Shown here in pieces: positions 8,285-17,333 of a stretch of DNA of 64,000 bases. The first letter of the stretch is position 1. Each line of letters opens with the position of its first letter. Under the pieces are notes generated by a model. That model did not search any database and was not told the DNA's origin. It worked only from the letters and a program-made list of their open reading frames with translations. A program made the translations under genes and the position numbers. Location: contig NZ_JAPJDL010000005.1 in NCBI RefSeq assembly GCF_026242055.1, positions 1-64,000 on the forward strand, in the 5' to 3' direction. This DNA is from Lentzea sp. NEAU-D7 (GTDB lineage Bacteria; Actinomycetota; Actinomycetes; Mycobacteriales; Pseudonocardiaceae).

Positions 8285-9253
8285 TCAGGCCGTGACGACG
8301 ACCTTCGCCCGCGCGTGCTCCGACTCGACGTGCCGGATGGCGTCGGCCGCGTCGGCCAGCGGGTAGGTCCGCTCGATCACCGGCACCAGCCGTCCCGACT
8401 CCGCGAGCTCCGCCAGCGCGGCCAGGTTCTCCCCGCTGGGCTTGGCCTCCAGCACCACGAGCCGCCGCCGGGAGAACGACGCGAGCAGCTTGCCCTGGAC
8501 GAGCAGCCGGTACGGGCCGAACAGCACGCCACCGGTGAAGCTGCCACCGCCGGAGAGCACCAGCGTGCCGTCGTCGGTGAGCAGCGCCCGCAACTCGCCC
8601 ATCGACCTGTTCCCGACCAGGTCGAAGACGAGGTCGTAGCGCTGCCCGGAGCGGGTGAAGTCCGTCGTCCGGTAGTCGACGACGTGGTCGGCGCCGACCG
8701 AACGGACCTGCTCGACGTTGCGCGTGCTGCACACCGCGGTCACGATCGCCTTGCGCGCCTTGGCGATCTGCACCGCCATCAGCCCGACCCCGCCGGACGC
8801 ACCGTTGATGAGCACCTTCTGCCCGGCCCGCAGGTCCTTCAGGCCCGTCCACGCGGTGTTGCCCGCCAGCGGCAGCGTCGCCGCCTGCTCGAACGTGAGG
8901 TTCGACGGCTTGTGCCGCACCAGGTTCGCGGGTACCCGGACGTACTCGGCGAAGGATCCCTCGACCTCGCCGAACACCTCGTCCCCGACCTGCACCATGC
9001 CGCCCACGCCCGGCCCGGTCTCCTCGACCACGCCCGCGAAGTCCATCCCCCGGATCCGCGCCTTCGGGCCCTTCCACCCCAGGAACAGCCGCGCGAAGTA
9101 CGGGTCGCCGCGCATGATGTGCCAGTCGGCGGCGTTCACCGACGACGCCCGCACCCGCACCAGCACCTCGCCGGCGGCGGGCACCGGCCGTTCGACCTCC
9201 CGCAGCTCCAACACGTCCGCGGAGCCGTACCTGTCCTGGACGATCGCCTTCAT
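8285..9253 (-). CDS. MDR-family NAD(P)H quinone oxidoreductase / zinc-less alcohol dehydrogenase
   Basis: 322 aa from ATG 9253, with GGGAGG upstream; the frame extends to 9307 without support. MDR features: MKAIVQDRYGSADVLELREV start, PAAGEVLVRVRASSVN, GMDFAGVVEE, then nucleotide-binding GASGGVGLMAVQIAK and the quinone-reductase-type tail TYPLADAADAIRHVESEHARAKVVV. Structural-zinc cysteines are absent, placing it with the NADPH:quinone reductase-like branch. It probably reduces quinones or enones. It is not obviously co-transcribed with either neighbour. Confidence 0.88.
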   Translation of the reverse strand: MKAIVQDRYGSADVLELREVERPVPAAGEVLVRVRASSVNAADWHIMRGDPYFARLFLGWKGPKARIRGMDFAGVVEETGPGVGGMVQVGDEVFGEVEGSFAEYVRVPANLVRHKPSNLTFEQAATLPLAGNTAWTGLKDLRAGQKVLINGASGGVGLMAVQIAKARKAIVTAVCSTRNVEQVRSVGADHVVDYRTTDFTRSGQRYDLVFDLVGNRSMGELRALLTDDGTLVLSGGGSFTGGVLFGPYRLLVQGKLLASFSRRRLVVLEAKPSGENLAALAELAESGRLVPVIERTYPLADAADAIRHVESEHARAKVVVTA

Positions 9254-9334
9254 CGCGGCCTCCCCTCGCTTGGGGAGGAAGGTAAGCGGCGGCAACGCCC
9301 CGCACATCAGGGACGACCCCTAAGGTCCCGCGGC

Positions 9335-9907
9335 CTACAGCGGAAGCTGTTGGCCCGTCTGCTCCTTGACCATGTACTCGGCGTACCAGTCGGGCCAGTT
9401 CTCGTCGTACTCGCCGCCGTTGCGCTTCTCGTGCTCGCCGTGGGCCACCGCGGCCCTGCGCAACGCCGCGGCCAGGTCGGTGATCGAGGCGTAGGAGGTG
9501 TCGTCGGCGTCGACGCGGCCGGGCAGGCGGGTCGTGACCTCCTGCAGGATCCACGTGTTGCCGTCCGGGTCGGCGAGCTCGGCGCGGGTGACGTAGCTGC
9601 GGCGCCCAGGGTCCGCGCCCTCGACGGGACCGTCCGGGCCGCCGTGGAACAGCGGGCCGACCTCGATCCCGGCCGCCAGCAGGGCCTCGTGGGTCTCGAC
9701 GACGTCCGCGACGACCAGGAAGTGCCTGCCGGAGCCGGGTTCCGCGGTCGTGACGCCCTCTCCGAAGTGGACGGACGCGCTGGAACCGCGCGGGGTGAAC
9801 TGCACGACCTGCGACGGGGTCACGTCCTGGCGCCAGCCGAGGCGGGCGTAGAACTCCTTGGCGCGCTCCACGTCCGTGACGGGGACGACGGTGACTTCGA
9901 GCTTCAT
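9335..9907 (-). CDS. VOC (glyoxalase-fold) protein with C-terminal extension
   Basis: ATG 9907 gives 190 aa; GTG 9931, which overlaps the stop of the upstream oxidoreductase (GTGA), is a fair alternative. One VOC domain (MKLEVTVVPVTDVERAKEFY, then FTPRGSSASVHFGEG and [19 protein letters not shown]) is followed by a tail of about 45 residues ending NWPDWYAEYMVKEQTG. The VOC part is paralogous to the gene at 11271-11717, which stops right after the same EVTTRLPGR block. This copy therefore equals the other plus a tail. Last gene of a VOC/flavoprotein/VOC operon. It could be a dioxygenase, lyase or binding protein. Confidence 0.82.
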   Translation of the reverse strand: MKLEVTVVPVTDVERAKEFYARLGWRQDVTPSQVVQFTPRGSSASVHFGEGVTTAEPGSGRHFLVVADVVETHEALLAAGIEVGPLFHGGPDGPVEGADPGRRSYVTRAELADPDGNTWILQEVTTRLPGRVDADDTSYASITDLAAALRRAAVAHGEHEKRNGGEYDENWPDWYAEYMVKEQTGQQLPL

Positions 9908-9927
9908 GTCGATCTCTTCGAGGTTCT

Positions 9928-11271
9928 TCACTTCGCTACTTCCTTCGCGAGGTCGCGGAGTGCGTTGAGGAACGCCTCCGAGAAGGTGGGGAACGGCTGG
10001 ATGACGTCGAGCAGCACGGAGAGCGGGACCTTCGCGCGGATCGCGACGGTGGCCTGTTGCAACCACTCACCCGCCTCCGGGCCCACGGCGTAGGCACCGG
10101 TGAGGACCTCGCCGTCGGACACAACGGTCAGGAAACCGGGCTTCGTGGCGTACTCACGGGTGTAGGTGGCGGTGCGCGCGACGCCGGACAGGTGGGCGGT
10201 CGCGGTGTACTTCCCTTCCGCCGCACCGACCGCGGCGACTTCCGGCGAGGTGAACACGACGCGGGGAACGGCGCTGTAGTCGACCTCGGCCGGTGTGCCG
10301 AGGATGTTCGCGGCGGCGACGCGGCCCTGGTACTTGCCGACGTGGGTCAGGTTCCACTGGCCCGTGACGTCGCCGACCGCCCAGATGCCGTCCGCCACGT
10401 TCATCCGGGCGTCGGTGGCGATGCCGCGCGGATCCGGTTCGACACCGACGTTCTCCAGCCCGATGCCGTCGACGCGCGGGCGGCGGCCGGTGGCGACGAG
10501 GAGCTTGTCGCCGCGCAACCGGGTGCCGTCCGGGAGGTCGAGCACGTACTCGTCGTTCTCGAACCGCGCCGCGGTGGCGTGCACGCCGAGGTGCAGTTCG
10601 ACGCCGTCCGCGGCCAGCGCCTCGGTGAGTGCCCGGCCGGCCGCCTCCGGTTCGCGGGGCAGCAGCCGGTCGGCGCCCTCGACCAGGGCGACCTCGGCGC
10701 CGAGGCCCAGGAACGCCTGCGCCATCTCGACGCCCACGGGTCCGCCGCCCAGGACCAGCAGCCGGCGCGGGATCTCCCGGACGCCGGTGGCCTCGCGGTT
10801 CGTCCACACGTCCAGGTCGCTCAGGCCCGGGATCGGCGGGAGGAAGGCGGCCGACCCGGTGGCGATCACGATGTGGTCGGCGCTGTAGGTCTGGTCGCCG
10901 ACCGCGACGGTCCGAGGCCCGGCGATCTTGCCGTGGCCGCGCAGCACGTCGATTCCGGCGCTCTCGGCCCACTTCTCGCCGCCTGAGTCGTCGTAGGACG
11001 ACACCATGAAGTCACGCCAGTCGAGCACGGCCTCCACGTCGATCTCGCCGGTGACCGCCTCGCGGGCGCCGGGGACCTGCTTGGCGGCCGCCACGGCCTC
11101 ACCGGCACGCAGCAGGGTCTTGGACGGCACGCACGCCCAGAAGGAGCACTCGCCGCCGAGCAGTTCGCGTTCGACCAGCGCCACCCGCAGGCCGCCCTCG
11201 GCGACGGCGGCGGCGAAGTGCTCGCCGGGAGACCCGCCGCCGAGGACGATCACGTCGTAGTGCGAGGTCAT
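9928..11271 (-). CDS. class I pyridine nucleotide-disulfide oxidoreductase
   Basis: The open frame runs to 13245 because of GC-rich antisense readthrough; ATG 11271 ([20 protein letters not shown]) is the real start, 447 aa. FAD-binding motif near residue 8, redox pair in [13 protein letters not shown] (CxxxxC), second Rossmann motif [16 protein letters not shown] motif [21 protein letters not shown], and a dimerisation domain. The C-terminal His-Glu pair of lipoamide dehydrogenase is not clear ([19 protein letters not shown]), so it may be a mercuric/coenzyme-disulfide-reductase relative rather than Lpd. Start and upstream stop overlap (TGATG), so it is translationally coupled between two VOC genes. 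Confidence 0.88.
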   Translation of the reverse strand: MTSHYDVIVLGGGSPGEHFAAAVAEGGLRVALVERELLGGECSFWACVPSKTLLRAGEAVAAAKQVPGAREAVTGEIDVEAVLDWRDFMVSSYDDSGGEKWAESAGIDVLRGHGKIAGPRTVAVGDQTYSADHIVIATGSAAFLPPIPGLSDLDVWTNREATGVREIPRRLLVLGGGPVGVEMAQAFLGLGAEVALVEGADRLLPREPEAAGRALTEALAADGVELHLGVHATAARFENDEYVLDLPDGTRLRGDKLLVATGRRPRVDGIGLENVGVEPDPRGIATDARMNVADGIWAVGDVTGQWNLTHVGKYQGRVAAANILGTPAEVDYSAVPRVVFTSPEVAAVGAAEGKYTATAHLSGVARTATYTREYATKPGFLTVVSDGEVLTGAYAVGPEAGEWLQQATVAIRAKVPLSVLLDVIQPFPTFSEAFLNALRDLAKEVAK

Positions 11272-11717
11272 CAGACACGTCCCGGCAGGCGCGTCGTGAC
11301 TTCCTGCAGCACCCAGCCGTTGCCGTCCGGGTCGCTGAACGACGCGAACGAGCCGTAGCTGGTGCGGGCGGGGTCCGGACCGGCGACCCGGCCGGTGGTG
11401 CCGGCGTGGTGGAAGACGCCGGTCTTGTCGTGGAAGATCTCGCTGACCCGCACACCGCGGCCGATCAGGTCCTCGCGGGCGGCCTCGACGTCGTCGACGA
11501 CCAGGTGCAGGCCCTCGACGCTGCCGGGGGTGGCGTCCGAGACGCCGTTGCCGAAGACGATCGACGCGGGTGAGCCGGGCGGCGTGAACTGGACCAGGCG
11601 GTAGCCCTCGTCGTCGGCGAACTCGGCGTCGAAGCGCCAGCCCAGCGCCTGGTAGAAGTGGACGGCCCGGTCGACGTCGCCGACCGGGATGACGGTCACC
11701 TCGAACTTGTAGTCCAT
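11271..11717 (-). CDS. VOC (glyoxalase-fold) protein
   Basis: 148 aa from ATG 11717, with GAGGAATTCC upstream. A single VOC domain: [77 protein letters not shown]. Such proteins are glyoxalase, dioxygenase or resistance-type dimers; the metal-ligand pattern cannot be judged safely. First gene of a three-gene operon with a disulfide oxidoreductase and its own paralogue, divergent (106 bp) from a LuxR-LAL gene that may control it. Confidence 0.85.
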   Translation of the reverse strand: MDYKFEVTVIPVGDVDRAVHFYQALGWRFDAEFADDEGYRLVQFTPPGSPASIVFGNGVSDATPGSVEGLHLVVDDVEAAREDLIGRGVRVSEIFHDKTGVFHHAGTTGRVAGPDPARTSYGSFASFSDPDGNGWVLQEVTTRLPGRV

Positions 11718-11823
11718 CGGAATTCCTCTTCCTCGTTGTCGATGACACGAGACTGCTCCCGCCAGGGGGCCGCTCGAACCCGTGGAACACCCTGGTCGTC
11801 CCCCGGCCCGTAGGCTCGGACCC

Positions 11824-14481
11824 GTGTCGGACAAAGGTCTGCTCGGCAGACGCACCGAGGCCGAGGCGCTGGATCGACTGCTCACCCTGGCGCGGTCCGG
11901 CGCCGGTCAGGTGCTGGTCCTGCGGGGTGAGGCCGGGATCGGCAAGACCGCGCTGCTCGACCAGGCGTCGGCGCGCGCCGCGGGGTTCCGGGTGGCACGG
12001 GCCGCCGGCGTCGAGGCCGAGAGCGCGTTCCCGTACGCGGGGCTGCACCAGCTGTGCGCGCCGTTCCTCGACCGGCTGGACCGGCTGCCCGCACCGCAGC
12101 GCGAGGCGCTCGGCACGGCGTTCGGGATGGCCGCCGGGCCCCGGCCGACGCGGTTCATGGTCGGCCTGGCGGTGCTGACGCTGCTCGCCGAGGTCGCCGA
12201 CGAGCAGCCGCTGGCGTGCCTGGTGGACGACGCGCAGTGGCTCGACGCGATGTCGTCGGCGGTGCTCGGGTTCGTCGCCCGCAGGCTGCTCGCTGAACGG
12301 ATCGCGCTCGTCTTCGTGCTGCGCGAGGGCAACGACCACCTCGACGGACTGCCCGAGCTGCTCGTGCGCGGCCTGGACGACGCCGACGCCCGCGCGCTGC
12401 TGGAGTCGGTGATCAAGGGACCGGTCGACGGCCGGGTGCGCGACCGGATCGTCGCCGAGGCCCGCGGCAACCCGCTGGCGTTGCTGGAACTGCCGCGCGA
12501 GGTGGCGGACGGGCTCGACCCCGGCCCGCTGACCAGCCGCATCGAGCAGAGCTTCGTCCGGCAGATCGCCACGCTGCCCGCCGACACCCGGCTGCTGATG
12601 CTGACCGCCGCGGCCGAGCCGCTCGGGGACGCGACCCTGCTGTGGCGGGCGGCGGGCCTGCTCGGGCTGGGCGCCGACCCGGCAGCCGCCGCGCTGGGCA
12701 CCGGGCTGATCGAGTTCGGCGCCCGCGTCCAGTTCCGGCACCCGCTCGTGCGCTCCGCCGTCTACCGCTCGGCGTCCGCCGCGGACCGGCTGCGCGTGCA
12801 CCGGGCGCTGGCCGACGTGACGGATCCCGCCATCGACCCGGACCGGCGCGCGTGGCACCGGGCGCAGGGCACCGCGGCACCGGACGAGGAGGTCGCCGCC
12901 GACCTGGAGAACTCGGCGGGTCGCGCCCAGGCGCGTGGCGGGCTGCTGGCCGCCGCCGCGTTCCTCGAACAGGCCGCTGTGCTGACGCCGGAACCCGGCC
13001 GCCGGGCCTCCCGCGAGCTCGCCGCCGCGCGGGCCAAGCGCGACGCGGGCGCGCTGGACGCCTCGTCGCGGCTGCTGTCCGCGGTCGAGGCCGGGCCGCC
13101 GGACGAGCTGCGCGGTGCCCAGGTCGAGCACCTGCGCGGGCACATCGCGTTCGACCGGCGCCGGTTCGCCGACGCCGCGCCGCTGCTGTTCGGCGCGGCC
13201 CGCCGGCTCGCGCCGTTCGACGCCGACCTGGCACGCGAGACGCACCTCGAAGCCCTCTCAGCAGCGATCTGGGCAGGCGCGCCACTGGCCGACGCCGCCC
13301 GGAGCGCTCCCCCGGCCCGCGTCCCGCCCTGCGCCCTGGACCTGGTGCTCGACGCGCTCACGACCCGCATCACCGCCGGCTACGCGGCGGCCGTCGCGCC
13401 CATGACCCGTGCGCTGGACGACCTGCGCGCGCTGAAGGTCGGGGCCGACGACATCAGCCGCGTGCCGTGGCTGTTCGGCAACCGCGCGGGCGGGATCGTC
13501 GCGACCGAGATGTGGGACTTCGACACGCGCCGGGCGTTCGCACAGCAGCAGGTCCGCCTGTCCCGCGAGGCCGGTGCGCTGGTGCAGCTGCAGTTCGCGC
13601 TGAACTTCCTGGCGGACAACGAGCTCCTGGCCGGCGAACCCGCCGCCGCGCAGGCGTTGATCGAGGAGGACCAGCGCATCTCGGAGGTCACCGGCACCCC
13701 GGCGGTCGGCTACGCGGTGCTGCTGCGCGCCGCCTACCGGGGCGAGGACCTTGCGACCGCGATGCGCGCGGAGGCGTCGGCCGCCGGCCAGGGCCGGCTG
13801 GCCGTGATCGCCGACTGGACCCTCGCGATCCTCCACAACGGACTGGGCCGTCACGACCTGGCCCGCGACGCCGCGCTGCGGGTGTGGGCGTCCGACACCC
13901 TGGCCTACAGCGGCCTGATCGCGTCCGAACTGGCCGAGGCCGCCTCCCGCACCGGCGACACCGCGTTGGTCGCCGAGGCTCTGGACCGTTCCTCGGACTG
14001 GGTCGACACGCGGTGGTCGCTGGGCGTCAAGGCCCGCCTGCGCGCGCTGAACGGGGACTCACCGGCGTTCGCCGAGTCGATCGCCTGCTTCGAGCAGACG
14101 GCGCTGCGCGGCGAACTGGGCCGCGCGCACCTGCTGTACGGCGAGTGGTTGCGACGCGAGGGCCAGCGGGTCGAGGCCCGCGAACACCTCCGCACCGCGC
14201 ACGAGACGTTGACGGCGTGCGGGATGCCGACGTTCGCGGACCGGGCGATGCGGGAGCTCCAGGCGACCGGGGAGACGGCGCGCAAGCGCACCGCCGACCC
14301 CACCGACGAGCTGACCGCGCAGGAGTACCAGATCGCCCGGCTGGCGCGGGAGGGCTACTCGAACCCGGAGATCGGCACGCGGCTGTTCATCAGCCCGCGC
14401 ACCGTGGAATGGCACCTGCGCAAGGTGTTCGGCAAGGTCGGGGTGACTTCGCGCCGCCAGCTGCGCGACGCGAAGTTCTGA
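11824..14481 (+). CDS. LuxR-family regulator of the LAL type (ATPase + TPR-like + HTH)
   Basis: 885 aa from GTG 11824 (the frame opens at 11782). N-terminal AAA/NTPase: LLGRRTEAEALDRLL, Walker A GEAGIGKT (about 35-42), Walker B LACLVDDAQWLD. A long helical TPR/MalT-like middle follows, then a C-terminal LuxR HTH, ELTAQEYQIARLAREGYSNP through SPRTVEWHLRKVFGKVG. LALs are usually ATP-dependent activators of neighbouring genes, so the divergent VOC/oxidoreductase operon is the likely target. A paralogous LAL lies at 53155-55650. Confidence 0.9.
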   Translation: MSDKGLLGRRTEAEALDRLLTLARSGAGQVLVLRGEAGIGKTALLDQASARAAGFRVARAAGVEAESAFPYAGLHQLCAPFLDRLDRLPAPQREALGTAFGMAAGPRPTRFMVGLAVLTLLAEVADEQPLACLVDDAQWLDAMSSAVLGFVARRLLAERIALVFVLREGNDHLDGLPELLVRGLDDADARALLESVIKGPVDGRVRDRIVAEARGNPLALLELPREVADGLDPGPLTSRIEQSFVRQIATLPADTRLLMLTAAAEPLGDATLLWRAAGLLGLGADPAAAALGTGLIEFGARVQFRHPLVRSAVYRSASAADRLRVHRALADVTDPAIDPDRRAWHRAQGTAAPDEEVAADLENSAGRAQARGGLLAAAAFLEQAAVLTPEPGRRASRELAAARAKRDAGALDASSRLLSAVEAGPPDELRGAQVEHLRGHIAFDRRRFADAAPLLFGAARRLAPFDADLARETHLEALSAAIWAGAPLADAARSAPPARVPPCALDLVLDALTTRITAGYAAAVAPMTRALDDLRALKVGADDISRVPWLFGNRAGGIVATEMWDFDTRRAFAQQQVRLSREAGALVQLQFALNFLADNELLAGEPAAAQALIEEDQRISEVTGTPAVGYAVLLRAAYRGEDLATAMRAEASAAGQGRLAVIADWTLAILHNGLGRHDLARDAALRVWASDTLAYSGLIASELAEAASRTGDTALVAEALDRSSDWVDTRWSLGVKARLRALNGDSPAFAESIACFEQTALRGELGRAHLLYGEWLRREGQRVEAREHLRTAHETLTACGMPTFADRAMRELQATGETARKRTADPTDELTAQEYQIARLAREGYSNPEIGTRLFISPRTVEWHLRKVFGKVGVTSRRQLRDAKF

Positions 14482-14995
14482 GCGTCCCCCAAGACCGCAT
14501 CTCATTTGAGGCTGTTGTGGGTGAGCAGGTCCAGCTTGATGGCTCGGCGCTAGCAGGTCACTGCGCAGGCCGGCTGGGCGAATGCCACTGGTGGCGTTGC
14601 GGCGCATCGGGCAACAGCGGCTGCGCCAGCAGCCACTACGGCTCCGGGCACCACTTCTCCACATCGCCCGCCTCGGGCGAGGCGGGCGACCTACTCGGCG
14701 GCGGTGGCGAACGCGACCCGCTGACCGGCCCGGCAGGCCCGGATCCCGCGTCCAACGATGCAGCGTGCCGAGATGCGCGATGGCCTCTGGGGCTGACCAG
14801 GCGACTCAAGAGCTGCCAAAGCATCACCACTGTCGCGCCCGGCACTCTCGTCACTCGGTGACGAGGGACCTCAACAGGCACTTCGACCGGGTCGCGGGCC
14901 ACTACACCGACGCACACGACGTGACATCCGCAGCGCCCGCCCGAGTTCACCTCGTCGACCAGTCTCGTTCGAAGTCGACCGCATGGAGGAGCGAC
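14482..14995. other. 514-bp gap without a supportable gene
   Basis: Open frames cross this stretch on both strands, but their translations are Arg/Gly/Cys-rich and unlike any family I know, and none has a convincing ribosome site. The only structure I see is the hairpin at 14665-14688. The 3' part must hold the promoter of the secreted protease that starts at 14996. Confidence 0.5.
14665..14688. terminator. GC hairpin downstream of LuxR-LAL gene
   Basis: CGCCCGCCTC, loop GGGC, GAGGCGGGCG: a perfect 10-bp stem with a 4-nt loop and no T-run. It lies 184 bp after the LuxR stop and is the only strong hairpin in the gap, so it may end that transcript. Confidence 0.45.
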
Positions 14996-16132
14996 GTGTC
15001 CACCTCTCGCCGAGGCGCGATAGCCGGTTTGTTGGCGATCATGGTCCTGCTACCTGGAGGAATTCCGGCGTCTGCGGACGGTTCAGCACGGGGCAGCGCA
15101 ATCTCCGCCACCGAAAGCCGCCTCCAGGAGCTGGTCGAGGACAAGGCGGCTCTGGGCTTCTACTACGACGAGCGGCGTGACGACTACGTCGTGGTGCTGC
15201 CGGCCACCGGCCCCGGCAGCGTCGGCGTTGCCGCCGACTTCACCCTCAACGGTTCCGCGCCCACCGTGAAACGCAGCGGCACCACCCAGGCCGCGATCGA
15301 CGAGTTCAACTGGCGAATCCGCGCCGAAGCGCAGCGGGACGGAGTCGCTGGTCACGTGTTCGGCTCGGCCTTCGACCTCGTTCGCGACGTCATGGTGGTG
15401 ACCACTGACGCACCACAGGACGTCGTCCGCTCGCTGTCCGCCGGCCTGCCGATCACGGTGGAACACCGGCACGGCACTGGAGGCAGGAACTCCAGGCAGT
15501 ACGACTCGATCCCGTTCCGGGGAGGCGCGGCCATCACCGTCGGGACCGCACAGTGCAGCAGCGGGTTCACCGTCAAATCACCGCAAGGGGACCGTTACCT
15601 GCTCACCGCGGGGCACTGCGGTTACGTGCAGGGGGTGCCGATGGGTCGACCGGTGTCGAACACCGGCAGTGGCGAGAACATGGGCTACTTCTACAACTGG
15701 AACTACCCCGCGCGGGACATCGGCCTGATCAGCCGCCTCGATTCCGCCGGCGCCTACGGCCATCACATCTACGTCGGCAACGCGACCGGCACCGTGAAAC
15801 GGGTGAGCGGCGCTTCGGACCCCGTCGTGGGCGGTACCGGCTACTGCCGCAGTGGGGTCTTCAGCTTCGAGCAGTGCGGGAACCGCGTCGTCGGCACGAG
15901 CGGCCAACTGTGCGACGCCGCCGGTTGCACCCAGAACCTCGTCACCTACAACCAGGGCGCGGCGTCGTTGAGCGGTGACTCCGGCGCACCGCTCTACACC
16001 TACAACTCCGACCGGAGCGCGGTCGTCGTCCGCGGCATCCACATCGGGATCGTCGGCACCACTTACTACGCCGAGAAGTGGAGCCTCATCGCGAGCAGCC
16101 AGGGCGTCAGCATCGTGACCTCGACGCCGTAG
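14996..16132 (+). CDS. secreted S1-family serine protease (streptogrisin/alpha-lytic type)
   Basis: GTG 14996 with GGAGGAG upstream gives 378 aa; the longer frame from 14582 is unsupported. Signal peptide about residues 1-29 (ending IPASADG), then a propeptide of about 145 residues with the usual ESRLQELV...DEFNWRIRAEAQRDG pattern, and a mature chymotrypsin-like domain starting near YDSIPFRGG. Triad: His207 (TAGHCG), Asp241 (RDIGLI), Ser329 (SGDSGAPL), plus paired cysteines. The propeptide should act as an intramolecular chaperone and inhibitor that is cleaved after export. A strong hairpin follows the stop. Confidence 0.92.
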   Translation: MSTSRRGAIAGLLAIMVLLPGGIPASADGSARGSAISATESRLQELVEDKAALGFYYDERRDDYVVVLPATGPGSVGVAADFTLNGSAPTVKRSGTTQAAIDEFNWRIRAEAQRDGVAGHVFGSAFDLVRDVMVVTTDAPQDVVRSLSAGLPITVEHRHGTGGRNSRQYDSIPFRGGAAITVGTAQCSSGFTVKSPQGDRYLLTAGHCGYVQGVPMGRPVSNTGSGENMGYFYNWNYPARDIGLISRLDSAGAYGHHIYVGNATGTVKRVSGASDPVVGGTGYCRSGVFSFEQCGNRVVGTSGQLCDAAGCTQNLVTYNQGAASLSGDSGAPLYTYNSDRSAVVVRGIHIGIVGTTYYAEKWSLIASSQGVSIVTSTP

Positions 16133-16138
16133 ATCCAC

Positions 16139-16170
16139 GCGCCCGGCGGCAGGTCGAGTCCGCCGGGCGC
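16139..16170. terminator. bidirectional terminator between protease and HAF-repeat gene
   Basis: GCGCCCGGCGG (16139-16149), 10-nt loop, CCGCCGGGCGC (16160-16170): a perfect 11-bp stem starting 6 bp after the protease stop and 42 bp from the stop of the convergent gene. Position and stability fit a shared rho-independent-type terminator. Confidence 0.75.
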
Positions 16171-16212
16171 CAGACCGTCACCCCACGACATCCGAACAGA
16201 TGCGGTCCGAGG

Positions 16213-17205
16213 TCAGCCGACGGTCCACTTCACCGCGCGATCGCCGGCGGATCCCACGACCACGCCGTTGTTGTTGATGTCCCACGCACCGGCACTGGTG
16301 ACACCGGCCGGGAAACCGAGCTCGACCCGCCCGCCGTTCTTCTCGAAGAGGACCGGAACCTGGTTGCTTCCGGCCAGGGTGGAGCCGACCACCGCGCCGC
16401 TGTCGTTGATGCCCTTCGGGCCGAACCCCTGCTCGTACTTGTTCAGCGAGCCGTCGGCGTTCCACCGCACACCCCACGACTTGAAGTCGCTGTCCACCGC
16501 GGCGCCGGCCACCTCGCCGAGCTGGTTCACCGCCGTGGCAGCGGTCGTGAAGTCGACTGCCAGCGCGTCGAGCACGGTGACGCTGCCGTCCGGGCTCCAG
16601 CGCACCGCCGCGGACCCGATGTCCGGGCCGGAGACGTTGCCGACCACGTAACCGTTCGCCGAAGCGCTCGTCAGGTGGGCCGTGGAGGCGCCGGCCGGTA
16701 GCGCCAGCGTCGTCACGACTCCGCCCGGGCTCCAGCTCACCGGGACCTGGCGGCGGGTGACGTCGGTGGCGACACCGTAGACCGTGCCGGAGTCGCTGAT
16801 CGCCTGGCCGATCGCGCCGGTGAAACCGGACGGCACGGGCAGCACGACGTACGTCCCGTCCGCGTTGAACCGGAGGGCGCTCGTGTCGGTCCGGGTGCTG
16901 CCGGTGGCGGTGCCCACAGCGCTTCCGCTGCTGTTGATCGCCTCCACGGTCGTGCTCTTGCCGGCCGGCCCGACGAGTTCGGTCGCGGTGCCGTTGCCGT
17001 CGTAGCGCACCCCGCGGCTCGGAAGACCGCCGTTGTGAGCACCTCCGACCGCGACACCGGCGTCGTTGACCGACGTGGCCACGTGGGCCCCGCCGGACGG
17101 CAGCACACCGAGATCGGTGATCGTCGTGGCCGCGTGCGCCGGTGTCGTGATGACCGCGGTGGCCAGAAGTGCTGCGGACAAGGCAAAGGAAGCTCTTCGA
17201 CTCAT
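16213..17205 (-). CDS. secreted HAF-repeat protein of unknown function
   Basis: 330 aa from ATG 17205, with a GGGGGA site; the frame opening at 17355 is unsupported. A signal peptide ends at TPAHA, then at least six degenerate repeats of about 40-50 residues carry the 'G-x-(A/V)-V-G' hallmark of HAF repeats (GVAVGG, GSAVGT, GYVVGN, GEVAGA, GAVVGS, GVVVGS), with W/Y-S-P-x-G segments between them. HAF proteins probably fold as beta-propeller-like extracellular domains; no catalytic motif is visible. It is convergent with the protease. Confidence 0.75.
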   Translation of the reverse strand: MSRRASFALSAALLATAVITTPAHAATTITDLGVLPSGGAHVATSVNDAGVAVGGAHNGGLPSRGVRYDGNGTATELVGPAGKSTTVEAINSSGSAVGTATGSTRTDTSALRFNADGTYVVLPVPSGFTGAIGQAISDSGTVYGVATDVTRRQVPVSWSPGGVVTTLALPAGASTAHLTSASANGYVVGNVSGPDIGSAAVRWSPDGSVTVLDALAVDFTTAATAVNQLGEVAGAAVDSDFKSWGVRWNADGSLNKYEQGFGPKGINDSGAVVGSTLAGSNQVPVLFEKNGGRVELGFPAGVTSAGAWDINNNGVVVGSAGDRAVKWTVG

Positions 17206-17333
17206 CTTGTTCCCCCAGGATTTGGTGAGTCCAGCGGGCAGCAACCTAGCGACAAGGAGTGCAAGTCGGCCAACGAGGACGTCCGCAGATGAACAGGGTG
17301 CGGACCGCACCCCGTCCATCGCACCGGAACCGG

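Noticed and set aside
11272-13245. Long minus-strand open frame (to 1105 codons) antisense to the LuxR-LAL gene, continuous with the disulfide oxidoreductase
   Set aside because: The family-like start is ATG 11271; upstream the translation is Arg/Gly/Gln-rich antisense shadow of the LuxR gene.
14582-14995. Upstream extension of the S1 protease frame to 14582
   Set aside because: GTG 14996 has GGAGGAG and starts a proper signal peptide; the extension is basic and unlike an export signal.
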